A DNA stretch of 64,000 nucleotides from JAICMB01 sp963838885 (GCA_963838885.1 CAWITB010000007.1:1-64000), one strand, 5' to 3'. Shown: positions 33,370 to 45,522, numbered from the stretch's first letter. A program made the numbers and translations. Notes: a model not told the origin generated them from the sequence alone.

Positions 33370-33840
33370 ATGCCACGCAGACGCAGACCCGAATTACGAG
33401 AAATTCTGCCCGATCCGCTGTACAACTCGACGCTGGCCGAGAAGTTCGTCAACTCCATGATGTGGGACGGCAAGAAGAACACCGCGCAGAGGATCTTCTA
33501 TCAGTCGATGGACACGATCCGGGAGCGGACCGGCGACGATCCCTTGAAGCTCTTCAAGAAGGCCGTCGAGAATGCCAAGCCGCTGCTCGAAGTGAAGACG
33601 CGGCGCGTGGGCGGCGCCAACTATCAAGTGCCGGTGGAGGTTCCGCAGAATCGCCGGACCAGTCTGGCGATCCGCTGGATTTTAATGAACGCCCGCTCGC
33701 GCCCGGAAAAGGGCATGCCGGATAAGCTGGCGAATGAATTGAACGATGCCGCCAACATGCGCGGCGGCGCGATTAAGAAGAAGGACGATGTGCATAGGAT
33801 GGCGGAAGCCAACAAAGCCTTTGCGCATTACAGATGGTAA
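33370..33840 (+). CDS. rpsG: Ribosomal protein S7
   Basis: A 156-residue primary 16S rRNA-binding protein of the small-subunit head. It has the start MPRRRRPELREILPDPLYNS and the segment VGGANYQVPVEVPQNRRTSL typical of S7. It lies 18 bases after rpsL and is followed by the hairpin before fusA. Confidence 0.97.
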   Translation: MPRRRRPELREILPDPLYNSTLAEKFVNSMMWDGKKNTAQRIFYQSMDTIRERTGDDPLKLFKKAVENAKPLLEVKTRRVGGANYQVPVEVPQNRRTSLAIRWILMNARSRPEKGMPDKLANELNDAANMRGGAIKKKDDVHRMAEANKAFAHYRW

Positions 33841-33850
33841 GAGGAACACG

Positions 33851-33872
33851 ACGGGCATAGGGCCCGTTTTTT
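33851..33872 (+). terminator. Terminator-like hairpin and T tract abutting fusA
   Basis: ACGGGC-ATAGG-GCCCGT forms a six-base stem directly followed by six T residues; the next base is the A of the fusA ATG. No ribosome site lies between hairpin and start codon; the nearest, GAGG at 33841-33844, is before the hairpin. Folding would bring that site to about 11 bases from the ATG. The element may attenuate transcription, bridge the ribosome site, or both. Confidence 0.55.
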
Positions 33873-35963
<2,091 letters not shown>

Positions 35964-35999
35964 GGTTTCGAGACAGGAGTCAGGAGAGCTTAACAAATC

Positions 36000-37187
<1,188 letters not shown>

Positions 37188-37207
37188 CGCCTCGCCGGTT
37201 TAAAATC

Positions 37208-37531
37208 ATGCCCCTCAGAGAACGCATTCGCATCCGCCTCAAGGCGTACGATCACCGCATCCTGGACCAATCGACGACCGAAATCGTCGATACGGCAAAG
37301 AGAACGGGAGCGCAGATCGCGGGGCCGATTCCGCTGCCCACGATCAAGAACCGCTATACGGTGCTGCGGTCGCCTCACGTCGATAAGAAATCGCGCGAGC
37401 AGTTTGAGATCCGCACGCACAAGCGGCTTCTCGATATTCTCGAGCCGACTCAGGACACGGTGGACGCCCTCATGAAGCTGGATCTTCCGGCCGGCGTGGA
37501 TGTGGAGATCAAGGCGTTCGGGAAGAAATAG
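37208..37531 (+). CDS. rpsJ: Ribosomal protein S10
   Basis: A 107-residue 30S head protein and NusE partner in antitermination. Characteristic segments are IRIRLKAYDHRILDQSTTEI, GPIPLPTIKNRYTVLRSPHV and KSREQFEIRTHKR. It opens the S10 block 20 bases after tuf without a separate promoter in the gap. Confidence 0.97.
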   Translation: MPLRERIRIRLKAYDHRILDQSTTEIVDTAKRTGAQIAGPIPLPTIKNRYTVLRSPHVDKKSREQFEIRTHKRLLDILEPTQDTVDALMKLDLPAGVDVEIKAFGKK

Positions 37532-37544
37532 GTTGTAGGCATCT

Positions 37545-38177
37545 ATGAGCCCAGGTATTCTCGGAAAAAAAATCGGCATGACGCAGGTCTTCCGGCCCGA
37601 CGGGCAAGTGGTTCCCGTCACTCTGCTCAAGGCCGGCCCCTGCGTCGTGGTGCAGCGCAAGACGCCGGCGACGGACGGCTACGACGCCGTGCAGCTTGGC
37701 TTGATGGAGTTCGCCAAAGCGTCGCGGCTCACGAAGCCGGCCGCCGGGCACTTGAAGAAGAGCAATGCGGAAGGCGTCAGATTCCTGCGTGAAGTGAAGC
37801 TGCGGCCGGGCGATGACGACTTGAAACAGGGCGACCGCATTCTGGTCGATACATTCAAGCCCGCGGACAAGGTGGACGTGATCGGCGTCAGCAAGGGACG
37901 CGGATTCGCCAGCATCATCAAGCGCCATCATTTTAAGGGCGGCCCGGGATCGCACGGGTCGATGTTTCACCGCGCTCCGGGATCGATCGGCGCGTCGTCC
38001 TTTCCGTCGCGCGTCTTCCCCGGAATGCGCATGGCGGGCCAGATGGGCACGCAGCAAGTGACGATCCGTAATCTTGAGGTGGTGCAGGTGGACGCCGAAG
38101 ACAACGTGCTGATGATTAAGGGCGCGATTCCGGGGCCGAATGGCGGCTACGTCGTGGTGCGGAGGGCGAAGAGGTAA
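37545..38177 (+). CDS. rplC: Ribosomal protein L3
   Basis: A 210-residue early assembly protein near the peptidyl-transferase centre. It shows MSPGILGKKIGMTQVF, KGRGFASIIKRHHFKGGPGS and RVFPGMRMAGQMGTQQVTIR, the extended loop around the glutamine that is methylated in some bacteria. Confidence 0.97.
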   Translation: MSPGILGKKIGMTQVFRPDGQVVPVTLLKAGPCVVVQRKTPATDGYDAVQLGLMEFAKASRLTKPAAGHLKKSNAEGVRFLREVKLRPGDDDLKQGDRILVDTFKPADKVDVIGVSKGRGFASIIKRHHFKGGPGSHGSMFHRAPGSIGASSFPSRVFPGMRMAGQMGTQQVTIRNLEVVQVDAEDNVLMIKGAIPGPNGGYVVVRRAKR

Positions 38178-38182
38178 GCGCC

Positions 38183-38812
38183 ATGGCAACCGTAAACATA
38201 ATCGATTTGAACAACGCGGTGGTTGGTTCTCTGGAGTTGGCGGACGAAGTGTTCGCGGCGCCGGTCAACGAGAATCTGCTTTATGAGGCGGTGCGGAACT
38301 ATACCGCCGGGCGGCGCTCCGGTACGGCGGCGACCAAGACCCGCCATGAGGTTTCGGGATCGGGCAGAAAACTGTGGAAGCAGAAGGGCACGGGCCGCGC
38401 GCGCGTGGGATCGATCCGCTCGCCGCTATGGCGCCACGGCGGCACGGTCCATGGGCCGCAGCCGCGCGATTACAGCTATAAGCTGCCGCGTAAGATGTTG
38501 CTTGGCGCTCTGCGCTCCGCCTTATCGGCCAAGCTGCGCGATGGGGAGCTGCGGATCATTCAGGCTTTCACGTTTCAAGATCACAAGACCAAGGCGGTGA
38601 AGGCCGTTCTTGCGCGCTTAGAGACTTCGAAAAGCGTGCTGCTGGTCGATCACGAAACGGAAAATCGCAACCTGACGCTCGGCGCGCGCAATCTCGAAGG
38701 CGTGAAGCTGGTGGGGACCAAAGACGTAACGGTTTACGATTTGTTGCGCTTCTCGCAGGTGCTGCTGAGCGAAGGCGCGGCGCGAAAACTCGGGGAGGCG
38801 CTGAAGAAATGA
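38183..38812 (+). CDS. rplD: Ribosomal protein L4
   Basis: A 209-residue protein lining the exit tunnel. The tunnel loop reads GSGRKLWKQKGTGRARVGSI with RSPLWRHGGTVHGP. In some bacteria L4 represses the S10 operon; no matching leader is evident here because S10 lies inside a longer run. Overlaps rplW by four bases. Confidence 0.97.
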   Translation: MATVNIIDLNNAVVGSLELADEVFAAPVNENLLYEAVRNYTAGRRSGTAATKTRHEVSGSGRKLWKQKGTGRARVGSIRSPLWRHGGTVHGPQPRDYSYKLPRKMLLGALRSALSAKLRDGELRIIQAFTFQDHKTKAVKAVLARLETSKSVLLVDHETENRNLTLGARNLEGVKLVGTKDVTVYDLLRFSQVLLSEGAARKLGEALKK

Positions 38813-39096
38813 CGGTATTCGACGTCCTCAAGCGGCCGATCGTGACCGAGAAGGCGGTGGGCAAGAAAGAAGCCGAGAACACGCTCTGTTTTGAAGTCGT
38901 GCCGGATGCCAACAAGACGCAGATCAAGGCCGCGGTGGAGCATTTGTTTAAGGTGAAGGTCGCGCGCGTGCGCACCGAGAACATTGAAGGCAAGCTGCGG
39001 CGGCGCGGCCGCTTTGCGGGATATCGCTCGGATTGGAAGAAGGCCTACGTGCGGCTGGTAGAGGGCGAAAAGATGCCCGAGTACGGGGACATTTAA
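38809..39096 (+). CDS. rplW: Ribosomal protein L23
   Basis: A 95-residue protein at the tunnel exit that docks trigger factor and SRP. KRPIVTEKAVGKKEAENTLC and KVARVRTENIEGKLRR are typical. The ATG overlaps the rplD stop. Confidence 0.96.
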   Translation: MTVFDVLKRPIVTEKAVGKKEAENTLCFEVVPDANKTQIKAAVEHLFKVKVARVRTENIEGKLRRRGRFAGYRSDWKKAYVRLVEGEKMPEYGDI

Positions 39097-39111
39097 GCGG
39101 AGAATTTTCTA

Positions 39112-39942
39112 ATGCCCATCAAAGCATACAGGCCGGTCACGAAATCGCGGCGCTTCATGACGGTGGTCTCTCGCGAAGAGATCACGAAGCAGACGCCGGA
39201 AAAATCGCTCGTCGAGGGCAAGCCCAAAACGGGCGGGCGCGACAGCCGCGGCCGGGTCTCGAGCCGCTTCCGCGGCGGCGGGGCCAAGCGCGCCTATCGC
39301 ATCGTCGATTTCAAGCGCGACAAGCATGGCGTTGCGGCGAAGGTCGCGGCCATCGAATACGATCCGAACCGTTCGGCGCGCATCGCGCTGCTGAACTACG
39401 CCGATGGCGAGAAGCGCTATATTATCGCGCCGGTGGGGCTGGAGGTTGGACGTACGGTGAGCTCCGGACCGGAGGCCGATATTCTGGTCGGCAACGCGCT
39501 GCCGTTGAAGAATATTCCGGCGGGCACGGTGGTCCATAATATCGAGCTGCGCGCGGGCAAGGGCGCCCAGATGGCGCGCTCGGCGGGCGCGCAGGCGCAG
39601 TTGGTTTCAAAGGAGGGGGGCATCGCTTTGCTGAAGCTGCCCTCGGGCGAGATTCGCCGCGTGCAGGTGGAATGCATGGCGACCATTGGACAGGTCGGCA
39701 ACGTCGATCACGAAAACGAAGCGCACGGCAAAGCGGGCAAGACGCGCTGGCTGGGCAAGCGTCCGCATAACCGCGGCGTGAGTATGAACCCGGTGGACCA
39801 TCCGCACGGCGGCGGCGAGGGCAAGACTTCGGGCGGACGTCATCCGGTGACGCCGTGGGGCCAGCCGACGCGCGGTTATAAGACTCGCAACAACAAGCGC
39901 ACGGACAAATTTATCGTGAGCCGTAAGGCCAAGAAGAGATAG
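39112..39942 (+). CDS. rplB: Ribosomal protein L2
   Basis: A 276-residue protein needed for subunit joining and peptidyl transfer. It has the SH3-like core, then the C-terminal RNA-binding motif VSMNPVDHPHGGGEGKTSGG whose histidine lies near the catalytic centre. Length and ends are normal. Confidence 0.97.
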   Translation: MPIKAYRPVTKSRRFMTVVSREEITKQTPEKSLVEGKPKTGGRDSRGRVSSRFRGGGAKRAYRIVDFKRDKHGVAAKVAAIEYDPNRSARIALLNYADGEKRYIIAPVGLEVGRTVSSGPEADILVGNALPLKNIPAGTVVHNIELRAGKGAQMARSAGAQAQLVSKEGGIALLKLPSGEIRRVQVECMATIGQVGNVDHENEAHGKAGKTRWLGKRPHNRGVSMNPVDHPHGGGEGKTSGGRHPVTPWGQPTRGYKTRNNKRTDKFIVSRKAKKR

Positions 39943-39944
39943 TC

Positions 39945-40235
39945 ATGAGCAGATCTCTGAAAAAAGGACCGTTCACCGACGAACACCTCTTTCAAAAGGT
40001 GGCGGCGCTGAACGAAAAGAACGAAAAGAAAGTGATCCGGACGTGGTCGCGCCGTTCGGCGATCATGCCCGATTTCATTGGCCACACCCTGGGAGTCCAC
40101 AACGGGAAAAAGTTCATCCCGGTGTACATCACGGAGAACATGGTGGGCCACAAGCTGGGCGAATTTTCGCCGACGCGAACGTTCAAGGGCCATGCCGCCA
40201 AGGCGGCGACCGAGAAAGGGGCCAAGCCGGCTTAA
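39945..40235 (+). CDS. rpsS: Ribosomal protein S19
   Basis: A 96-residue head protein that forms a complex with S13. It starts MSRSLKKGPFTDEHLFQKV and contains TWSRRSAIMPDFIGHTLGVH. Two bases after rplB. Confidence 0.97.
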   Translation: MSRSLKKGPFTDEHLFQKVAALNEKNEKKVIRTWSRRSAIMPDFIGHTLGVHNGKKFIPVYITENMVGHKLGEFSPTRTFKGHAAKAATEKGAKPA

Positions 40236-40248
40236 CGGCGGGAACGAA

Positions 40249-40617
40249 ATGGAAGCTAAAGCGGAAGCGCGCTACATCCGGACCTCTCCGCAAAAGGCCC
40301 GGCTCGTGATCGATATGATTCGCGGCGAACGCGCCGGGCACGCCATCAATATTTTGCGCTCGGTGAATAAGCGGCTGGCGCCGACGGTGGAAAAGGTCCT
40401 GCGCTCGGCCATCGCCAACTGCGAGAATCGCTTCAGCAACGTCGATGTCGACGAGCTGTTCGTGACCGGGGCGTACGTCAACGAAGGGCCGCGCATGAAG
40501 CGCGTACGGCCGGCGCCGATGGGCCGGGCATATCGCTATCAGCGCCGCATGGCTCACATCGTGGTGAAGGTGGGGGACCGCAAGGCCGGCGAAGAGCCGG
40601 TTGAGGAGAACGAATAG
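40249..40617 (+). CDS. rplV: Ribosomal protein L22
   Basis: A 122-residue protein whose beta-hairpin reaches into the exit tunnel near the macrolide site. ARYIRTSPQKARLVIDMIRG and GPRMKRVRPAPMGRAYRYQR are diagnostic. The ATG at 40249 is preferred over an open upstream extension that overlaps rpsS. One base overlaps the rpsC GTG. Confidence 0.96.
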   Translation: MEAKAEARYIRTSPQKARLVIDMIRGERAGHAINILRSVNKRLAPTVEKVLRSAIANCENRFSNVDVDELFVTGAYVNEGPRMKRVRPAPMGRAYRYQRRMAHIVVKVGDRKAGEEPVEENE

Positions 40618-41549
40618 TGGGTCAGAAAGTACATCCCTACGGGTTTCGCCTGGGCGTCACCAAGACCTGGCGCTCGCGCTGGTTCGCCAAGCAGGATTAT
40701 CACCGGCTGCTGAAGGAAGACCTCGATTTAAAGGGTCTGCTGAAGGAGCGCCTCAAAGCGGCCGGCGTCAGCTCCATCGAAGTGGACCGTCCGGGCAATA
40801 AGCTGCGGGTTACGATTCGCACTTCGCGTCCCGGCATCATCATCGGGCGCAAGGGCGCCGAGATCGAGAAGCTGAAGCAAGATCTCGCGAAGCAGACCAA
40901 GCGCGAAGTTTTCATCGATATTCAGGAAGTACACAAGCCCGAATTGGACGCGCAATTGGTGGCGGAATCGATCGCGCTGCAGCTGGAGAAGCGCGTGGCC
41001 TTTCGGCGCGCCATGCGCAAGGCGGTCGATTCGGCGTTGCGGTTCGGCTGCAAGGGCATCAAGGTTCGCGTATCCGGCCGTCTAAACGGGGCGGAAATCG
41101 CGCGCAGCGAATGGTATCTGCAAGGCCGGCTGCCGCTGCACACGCTGCGCGCCGACGTGGAATACGGTACGGCTGAAGCGCACACGACATATGGCGTGGT
41201 GGGCATCAAGTGCTGGGTCTATAAGGGCGAGATTCTGGACGGGGCCGCTCACCGCGCCGGTCTGCGTAATGAGCCCGAGCCGCGGCGGCCGCAGCGCGAT
41301 CGCCGCCCGGACCGCCGGGATCGCGGCGATGGCCGCCCAGAGCGCGGCGAGCGCGTACCGCCGCCTGTTCCAATAAGTTCCGATCAGCCGGCCGGTCCTG
41401 CCATCGGGCAACTGCCGGTCGAAGGCGCGCGTCCCACGACCGCGCCGATCTTGCCGCCGCTCGCTCCGCCGCAGCCGGCCTGGAAGCAGGAGTTGAAGCA
41501 AGAGGTTCCGCCGCCGGAGACCCCGCGCGAAGGCGAAGGGGAGAAATAG
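40617..41549 (+). CDS. rpsC: Ribosomal protein S3 with long C-terminal extension
   Basis: A 310-residue S3, about 80-100 residues longer than usual. Residues 1-214 are the normal protein: start MGQKVHPYGFRLGVTKTWRS, KH domain with GIIIGRKGAEI, and the C-terminal domain VYKGEIL. From residue 215 on the tail is low-complexity: Arg/Asp repeats (RRPQRDRRPDRRDRGDGR) and then a Pro/Ala-rich stretch ending in an acidic tip. The tail would extend from the mRNA entry side of the 30S head. GTG start overlapping rplV. Confidence 0.95.
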   Translation: MGQKVHPYGFRLGVTKTWRSRWFAKQDYHRLLKEDLDLKGLLKERLKAAGVSSIEVDRPGNKLRVTIRTSRPGIIIGRKGAEIEKLKQDLAKQTKREVFIDIQEVHKPELDAQLVAESIALQLEKRVAFRRAMRKAVDSALRFGCKGIKVRVSGRLNGAEIARSEWYLQGRLPLHTLRADVEYGTAEAHTTYGVVGIKCWVYKGEILDGAAHRAGLRNEPEPRRPQRDRRPDRRDRGDGRPERGERVPPPVPISSDQPAGPAIGQLPVEGARPTTAPILPPLAPPQPAWKQELKQEVPPPETPREGEGEK

Positions 41550-41632
41550 GCTGGGATGCCTGTTGTGAAGCCACGCAGGGGGCCTCGATGTATCGGTTGG
41601 CTAGCGGCGGCCCATAAGGAGATTTGGCATTT

Positions 41633-42061
41633 ATGTTGATGCCGAAGAAAGTCAAATATAGAAAACAGCAGCGCGGGCGCATGGCCGGGAAAGCCTGGCG
41701 GGGATCCACGCTCGCCTTCGGCGACTACGGTCTGAAGGCGATGGAGTGCGGCTGGGTGACGGACCGTCAGATCGAAGCCGCCCGTATTGCGATGACGCGT
41801 TTCATCAAGCGCGGCGGCAAGGTCTGGATCCGGCTGTTCCCGGACAAACCCATTACCAAGAAGCCGGCCGAAACGCGCATGGGGAAGGGAAAAGGCGCGC
41901 CCGAGCAGTGGGTTGCCGTGATCCGTCCTGGAAAGATCATGTTCGAGATGGAAGGCGTGACGAAGGACATCGCCACCGAGGCGATGCGCCTGGCGGCGCA
42001 GAAGCTGTCCATTCCGACCAAGGTGGTCTACCGTCAGCAGACGGCCGCGGCGGGCGAGTAA
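41633..42061 (+). CDS. rplP: Ribosomal protein L16
   Basis: A 142-residue protein near the A-site tRNA. MLMPKKVKYRKQQRGRMAGK fits the family's usual ML-x-PK start, so I place the start at the ATG 41633, 11 bases after AAGGAG; the frame also opens with a TTG at 41624. Contains RGGKVWIRLFPDKPITKKPA. Confidence 0.95.
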   Translation: MLMPKKVKYRKQQRGRMAGKAWRGSTLAFGDYGLKAMECGWVTDRQIEAARIAMTRFIKRGGKVWIRLFPDKPITKKPAETRMGKGKGAPEQWVAVIRPGKIMFEMEGVTKDIATEAMRLAAQKLSIPTKVVYRQQTAAAGE

Positions 42062-42070
42062 GGAAACGAC

Positions 42071-42310
42071 ATGAAAGCCGAGAAAGTTCGAGAGCTCGAC
42101 AACACCGAATTGCAACAGCAGGAGCACCAGGCGCGCGACCAGATGTTCCGATTGCGTTTTCAATTGACCATGGGACAGACCGACGGTCTCAAGAAGCTGC
42201 GCGTGTTGCGCAAGGACCGCGCACGCATGCTGACGGTTCTGCGCCAGCGCGAGATCAACCCGGAACTCGCGCCCGCTCCCAAGACCGGCAAGAAGAAGAA
42301 AGGAAAGTAA
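42071..42310 (+). CDS. rpmC: Ribosomal protein L29
   Basis: A 79-residue helical hairpin protein at the tunnel exit. KVRELDNTELQQQEHQARDQ and LRVLRKDRARMLTVLRQREI are typical; a short lysine-rich tail follows. Confidence 0.94.
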   Translation: MKAEKVRELDNTELQQQEHQARDQMFRLRFQLTMGQTDGLKKLRVLRKDRARMLTVLRQREINPELAPAPKTGKKKKGK

Positions 42311-42313
42311 GCG

Positions 42314-42670
42314 ATGGCCGGCGAGCAGACCAATCCAGCGCCAATCGGCAACAAGAACGAGAAGATCGGCGAAGTTGTTTCGGCGCGCATGCGCAAGACC
42401 ATCGTGGTGGAAGTGACGCGGCGCGTTCCGCATCCCGTTTACAAGCGCATCATCAACAAACGCAATAAATTTTACGCCCACGACGAGGAGGGCGCGGCGA
42501 AGCTTGGCGACGTGGTACGGATCATCGAGTGCCGCCCGATCAGCAAGCTGAAGCGCTGGCGGCTGGGCGAAGTGATTCGCAAAGCGGTGCAGGTCGGCGC
42601 CGTGGGAGCGGCGGAGCTCGAAGGCACGCAGCCTGTCGCGGGCGCGAAATCGCCGGTGAGGAGAAAATAA
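42314..42670 (+). CDS. rpsQ: Ribosomal protein S17
   Basis: A 118-residue S17, about 30 residues longer than the common form. The OB-fold core has GEVVSARMRKTIVVEVTRRV, HPVYKRIINKRNKFYAHDEE and ECRPISKLKRWRLGEVI. The extra C-terminal residues are Ala/Gly-rich and end in a basic tip. Confidence 0.95.
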   Translation: MAGEQTNPAPIGNKNEKIGEVVSARMRKTIVVEVTRRVPHPVYKRIINKRNKFYAHDEEGAAKLGDVVRIIECRPISKLKRWRLGEVIRKAVQVGAVGAAELEGTQPVAGAKSPVRRK

Positions 42671-42673
42671 CCC

Positions 42674-43042
42674 ATGATCGGGATGAGGACCATTCTCGAG
42701 GTGGCCGACAACAGCGGCGCACGCAAGCTGCAGTGCATCCTGCCGCGCGGCGGCGACAAGGGCCTGCACGCCGGTCTGGGCGACGTCGTCACGGCCAGCG
42801 TGAAAGAGGCGGCCCCCGATTCGAACGTGAAGAAGGGCAAGGTGGTGCGCTGCGTGATTGTGCGCATGCGCAAGGAGACGAGGCGCAAGGACGGTACCTA
42901 TATCCGTTTCGATTCGAACGCCGCCGTTCTCGTCACCGAATTAAACGAGCCGGTCGGGACGCGCGTGTTCGGGCCGGTGGCTCGCGAGCTGCGCGATAAG
43001 CGTTTTATGAAAATCGTTTCGCTCGCGCCGGAGGTAATCTAA
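42674..43042 (+). CDS. rplN: Ribosomal protein L14
   Basis: A 122-residue protein at the subunit interface. MIGMRTILEVADNSGARKLQ and VFGPVARELRDKRFMKIVSL are family signatures. The stop touches the rplX ATG with no gap. Confidence 0.97.
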   Translation: MIGMRTILEVADNSGARKLQCILPRGGDKGLHAGLGDVVTASVKEAAPDSNVKKGKVVRCVIVRMRKETRRKDGTYIRFDSNAAVLVTELNEPVGTRVFGPVARELRDKRFMKIVSLAPEVI

Positions 43043-43408
43043 ATGCCCGCGCCTAGACAGAAGCCGAAAGAGCCGGTCAGGATCCGGTTGAAGAAGGACG
43101 ATCAAGTGAAGGTGATCGCGGGGCGCGACAAAGGCAAGACCGGCCGCGTCATCTCGATCGACCGCCGCGCCGGCAGAGTTCTGATCGAAGGCGTCAGCAT
43201 GGTGAAGCGCCATACGCGGCCGAACCCGTCTCAACAGATCAAGGGCGGAATCGCCGAGCGCGAGAGCTCCATCGCAGTCTCGAACGTCATGATTCTGACG
43301 AGCGGCGGGGTGCCCTCGCGCATCGGGTTCAAGTCCGAAGGCGAAGGCGCGTCCAGCCGCCGTATGCGGATCGCGCGCAAGACCGGCGAACAGTTGGACA
43401 AGAGGTAA
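43043..43408 (+). CDS. rplX: Ribosomal protein L24
   Basis: A 121-residue assembly-initiator protein. The KOW motif is DDQVKVIAGRDKGKTGRVIS; VLIEGVSMVKRHTRPNPSQQ and ESSIAVSNVMI follow. Slightly longer than usual because of a basic N-terminal extension. Confidence 0.96.
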   Translation: MPAPRQKPKEPVRIRLKKDDQVKVIAGRDKGKTGRVISIDRRAGRVLIEGVSMVKRHTRPNPSQQIKGGIAERESSIAVSNVMILTSGGVPSRIGFKSEGEGASSRRMRIARKTGEQLDKR

Positions 43409-43418
43409 CGAGGCAGGA

Positions 43419-43964
43419 ATGGCGGAAGCAAGATTACGCGAGCATTATAAGAAGAACGTCGTTCCCGCGCTGACCAAGGAGTTCGGGTACAAGAACGTGA
43501 TGGCGGTGCCGAAGCTGGAGAAGGTCGCGATAAATATCGGCCTCGGCGAGGCTACGCAGAATCCCAAACTGATGGACGGCGCGGTGAACGAGCTCGGCGC
43601 TATCGCGGGGCAGAAGCCGGTGGTCACGAAGGCCAAAAAGTCCATTGCGGCGTTCAAGCTGCGCGAGGGGATGTCGATCGGCAGCATGGTGACGCTGCGG
43701 GGCGACCGCATGTACGAATTTCTCGATCGCCTAATGAACGTGGCTCTGCCGCGCGTCCGCGATTTTCGCGGCGTGTCGTCGAAATCGTTCGATGGACGCG
43801 GCAACTATACGTTGGGCGTTAAGGACCAGTTGATTTTTCCCGAGATCGACTACAACAAAGTGGAAAAGATCAAAGGGATGAACATTTCGATCACGACGAC
43901 GGCGAAAACCGACGCCGAGGGATTGGCATTGCTTCGGCAGCTCGGGATGCCGTTCCGACAGTAA
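43419..43964 (+). CDS. rplE: Ribosomal protein L5
   Basis: A 181-residue 5S rRNA-binding protein. NVMAVPKLEKVAINIGLGEA, GQKPVVTKAKKSIAAFKLRE and NYTLGVKDQLIFPEIDYNKV are conserved. Confidence 0.97.
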   Translation: MAEARLREHYKKNVVPALTKEFGYKNVMAVPKLEKVAINIGLGEATQNPKLMDGAVNELGAIAGQKPVVTKAKKSIAAFKLREGMSIGSMVTLRGDRMYEFLDRLMNVALPRVRDFRGVSSKSFDGRGNYTLGVKDQLIFPEIDYNKVEKIKGMNISITTTAKTDAEGLALLRQLGMPFRQ

Positions 43965-43978
43965 GGAAAACGAAAATC

Positions 43979-44188
43979 ATGGCAACTACCGCGAAAATCG
44001 CGAGGGATGAAAGACCGGTGGACGGAAAGGCCGTCAGCGAGGAGAAGTTCGCGTGCCGCCATCGCAACCGCTGCTTCCGCTGCGGACGGCCGCGCGGCTA
44101 TCTGCGCAAGTTCCATTTATGCCGCATCTGTTTCCGCAATCTGGCGCTGGCGGGCGAAATTCCCGGCGTGACGAAAGCTTCCTGGTAA
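43979..44188 (+). CDS. rpsZ: Ribosomal protein S14, zinc-binding type
   Basis: A 69-residue S14 of the short zinc (type Z) form. The four cysteines lie in RCFRCGRPRGYLRKFHLCRI and the following CF. Typical end VTKASW. An N-terminal extension of about eight residues is unusual but small. Confidence 0.95.
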   Translation: MATTAKIARDERPVDGKAVSEEKFACRHRNRCFRCGRPRGYLRKFHLCRICFRNLALAGEIPGVTKASW

Positions 44189-44215
44189 CGGAAAGGAGTA
44201 CGCGAGACAGAAATT

Positions 44216-44614
44216 ATGGACACATCCGATCCAGTCGCGGACATGCTGACGCGCATCCGGAACGCGCAACTGGCGCGTCATCCGAAGGTTGACGTCCCGG
44301 CGTCAAAGTTGAAGATGGACATCGCGCGCATCCTCAAGGAAGAGGGCTTTATCACCAACTTCAAGCTGGCCGAGGACGGCGCTAAGCGGAGCATTCGCAT
44401 TTATCTTAAGTACACCCCCGGGAACGTGCCGCTCATCTCGCGTATTGAGCGCGTCTCGCGGCCCGGCTGCCGCGTGTATGTCGGCAGCAAGGAAGTGCCG
44501 CGCGTTCTCGGTGGTCTGGGAATCAATATTTTGACCACGCCGCGGGGCGTCATGACCGGCTCCACGGCGCGAAAAGAAAATGTAGGCGGGGAGGTGCTCT
44601 GCCAGATCTGGTAG
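44216..44614 (+). CDS. rpsH: Ribosomal protein S8
   Basis: A 132-residue central-domain protein, often the autogenous repressor of the spc block. DPVADMLTRIRNAQLARHPK and LGGLGINILTTPRGVMTGST are diagnostic. Confidence 0.97.
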   Translation: MDTSDPVADMLTRIRNAQLARHPKVDVPASKLKMDIARILKEEGFITNFKLAEDGAKRSIRIYLKYTPGNVPLISRIERVSRPGCRVYVGSKEVPRVLGGLGINILTTPRGVMTGSTARKENVGGEVLCQIW

Positions 44615-44626
44615 AGCAATTCGAGT

Positions 44627-45163
44627 ATGTCGAGGGTTGGCAAAAAACTCATTCCGGTCCCGAAGGGCGTCAAGATCACCATGGACGGCGAATTGTTGGT
44701 CGAGGGGCCCAAGGGCAAGCTCACGGTGCCCATTCCGCGAGGCGTCAGGGTAAAACAGGAGGACGGTAATCTTGAAATCGTCCGCGATACCGACCAGTAC
44801 GCCGCGCTGCACGGGCTGACGCGCGCGCTGGCCGCGTCCGCCGTTCAGGGAGTCTCGACCGGATTCACGCGGGAATTGGATATCACGGGCGTGGGCTACC
44901 GCGCCGACGTGAAGGGTAGGATCGCTACGTTCACGCTGGGGTATTCGCATGCGATTGAGCTGCTGCTGCCGGAGGGCGTGGATCTGAAGGTTGACAAACA
45001 GACGCACCTGGTTCTCAGCGGTTACGATAAGCAGCTGGTAGGACAGGTGGCGGCGAATATTCGTTCTCTACGTCCGCCCGATCCGTATAAGAACAAGGGA
45101 GTGCGCTACACCGGCGAAGCGTTGCGCAAAAAAGTCGGCAAGACCGGCGCGGGAGGCAAGTAA
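44627..45163 (+). CDS. rplF: Ribosomal protein L6
   Basis: A 178-residue protein near the factor-binding site. SRVGKKLIPVPKGVKITMDG and the C-terminal PDPYKNKGVRYTGEALRKKV are typical. Its stop shares one base with the rplR ATG. Confidence 0.97.
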   Translation: MSRVGKKLIPVPKGVKITMDGELLVEGPKGKLTVPIPRGVRVKQEDGNLEIVRDTDQYAALHGLTRALAASAVQGVSTGFTRELDITGVGYRADVKGRIATFTLGYSHAIELLLPEGVDLKVDKQTHLVLSGYDKQLVGQVAANIRSLRPPDPYKNKGVRYTGEALRKKVGKTGAGGK

Positions 45164-45522
45164 TGTCGCGAGATTCGAAGAATATCGTTCGCATTCGCGT
45201 TCACGAACGTATCCGGCATAAGGTGCGCGGCTCCGAAGAGCGGCCGCGGCTGGCGGTATACCGCAGCTTGAGTCACATTTACGCTCAGATCATCGACGAT
45301 CGAAAAGGTCACACGGTGGCGGCGGCGTCTTCGGCGGAGAAGAAATCGGCGGTGAAGGACGGGGGCAATCTCGCGGGCGCGAAGGAGATCGGCCGCCTGG
45401 TCGCGCAGCGCGCGAAGGAAAAGGGCATCAATAAAGTCGTCTTCGACCGCGGCGGTTATCTTTATCACGGGCGCGTGAAGGCTTTGGCGGACGCGGCCCG
45501 CGAAGCGGGACTGGAGTTTTAA
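45163..45522 (+). CDS. rplR: Ribosomal protein L18
   Basis: A 119-residue 5S rRNA-binding protein. RPRLAVYRSLSHIYAQIIDD and VVFDRGGYLYHGRVKALADA are conserved. Overlaps both neighbours by one base. Confidence 0.97.
   Translation: MSRDSKNIVRIRVHERIRHKVRGSEERPRLAVYRSLSHIYAQIIDDRKGHTVAAASSAEKKSAVKDGGNLAGAKEIGRLVAQRAKEKGINKVVFDRGGYLYHGRVKALADAAREAGLEF

Noticed and set aside
41384..42769. 461-codon reverse frame opposite rpsC to rpsQ
   Set aside because: A shadow of GC-rich ribosomal genes; no ribosome site and no family motif.
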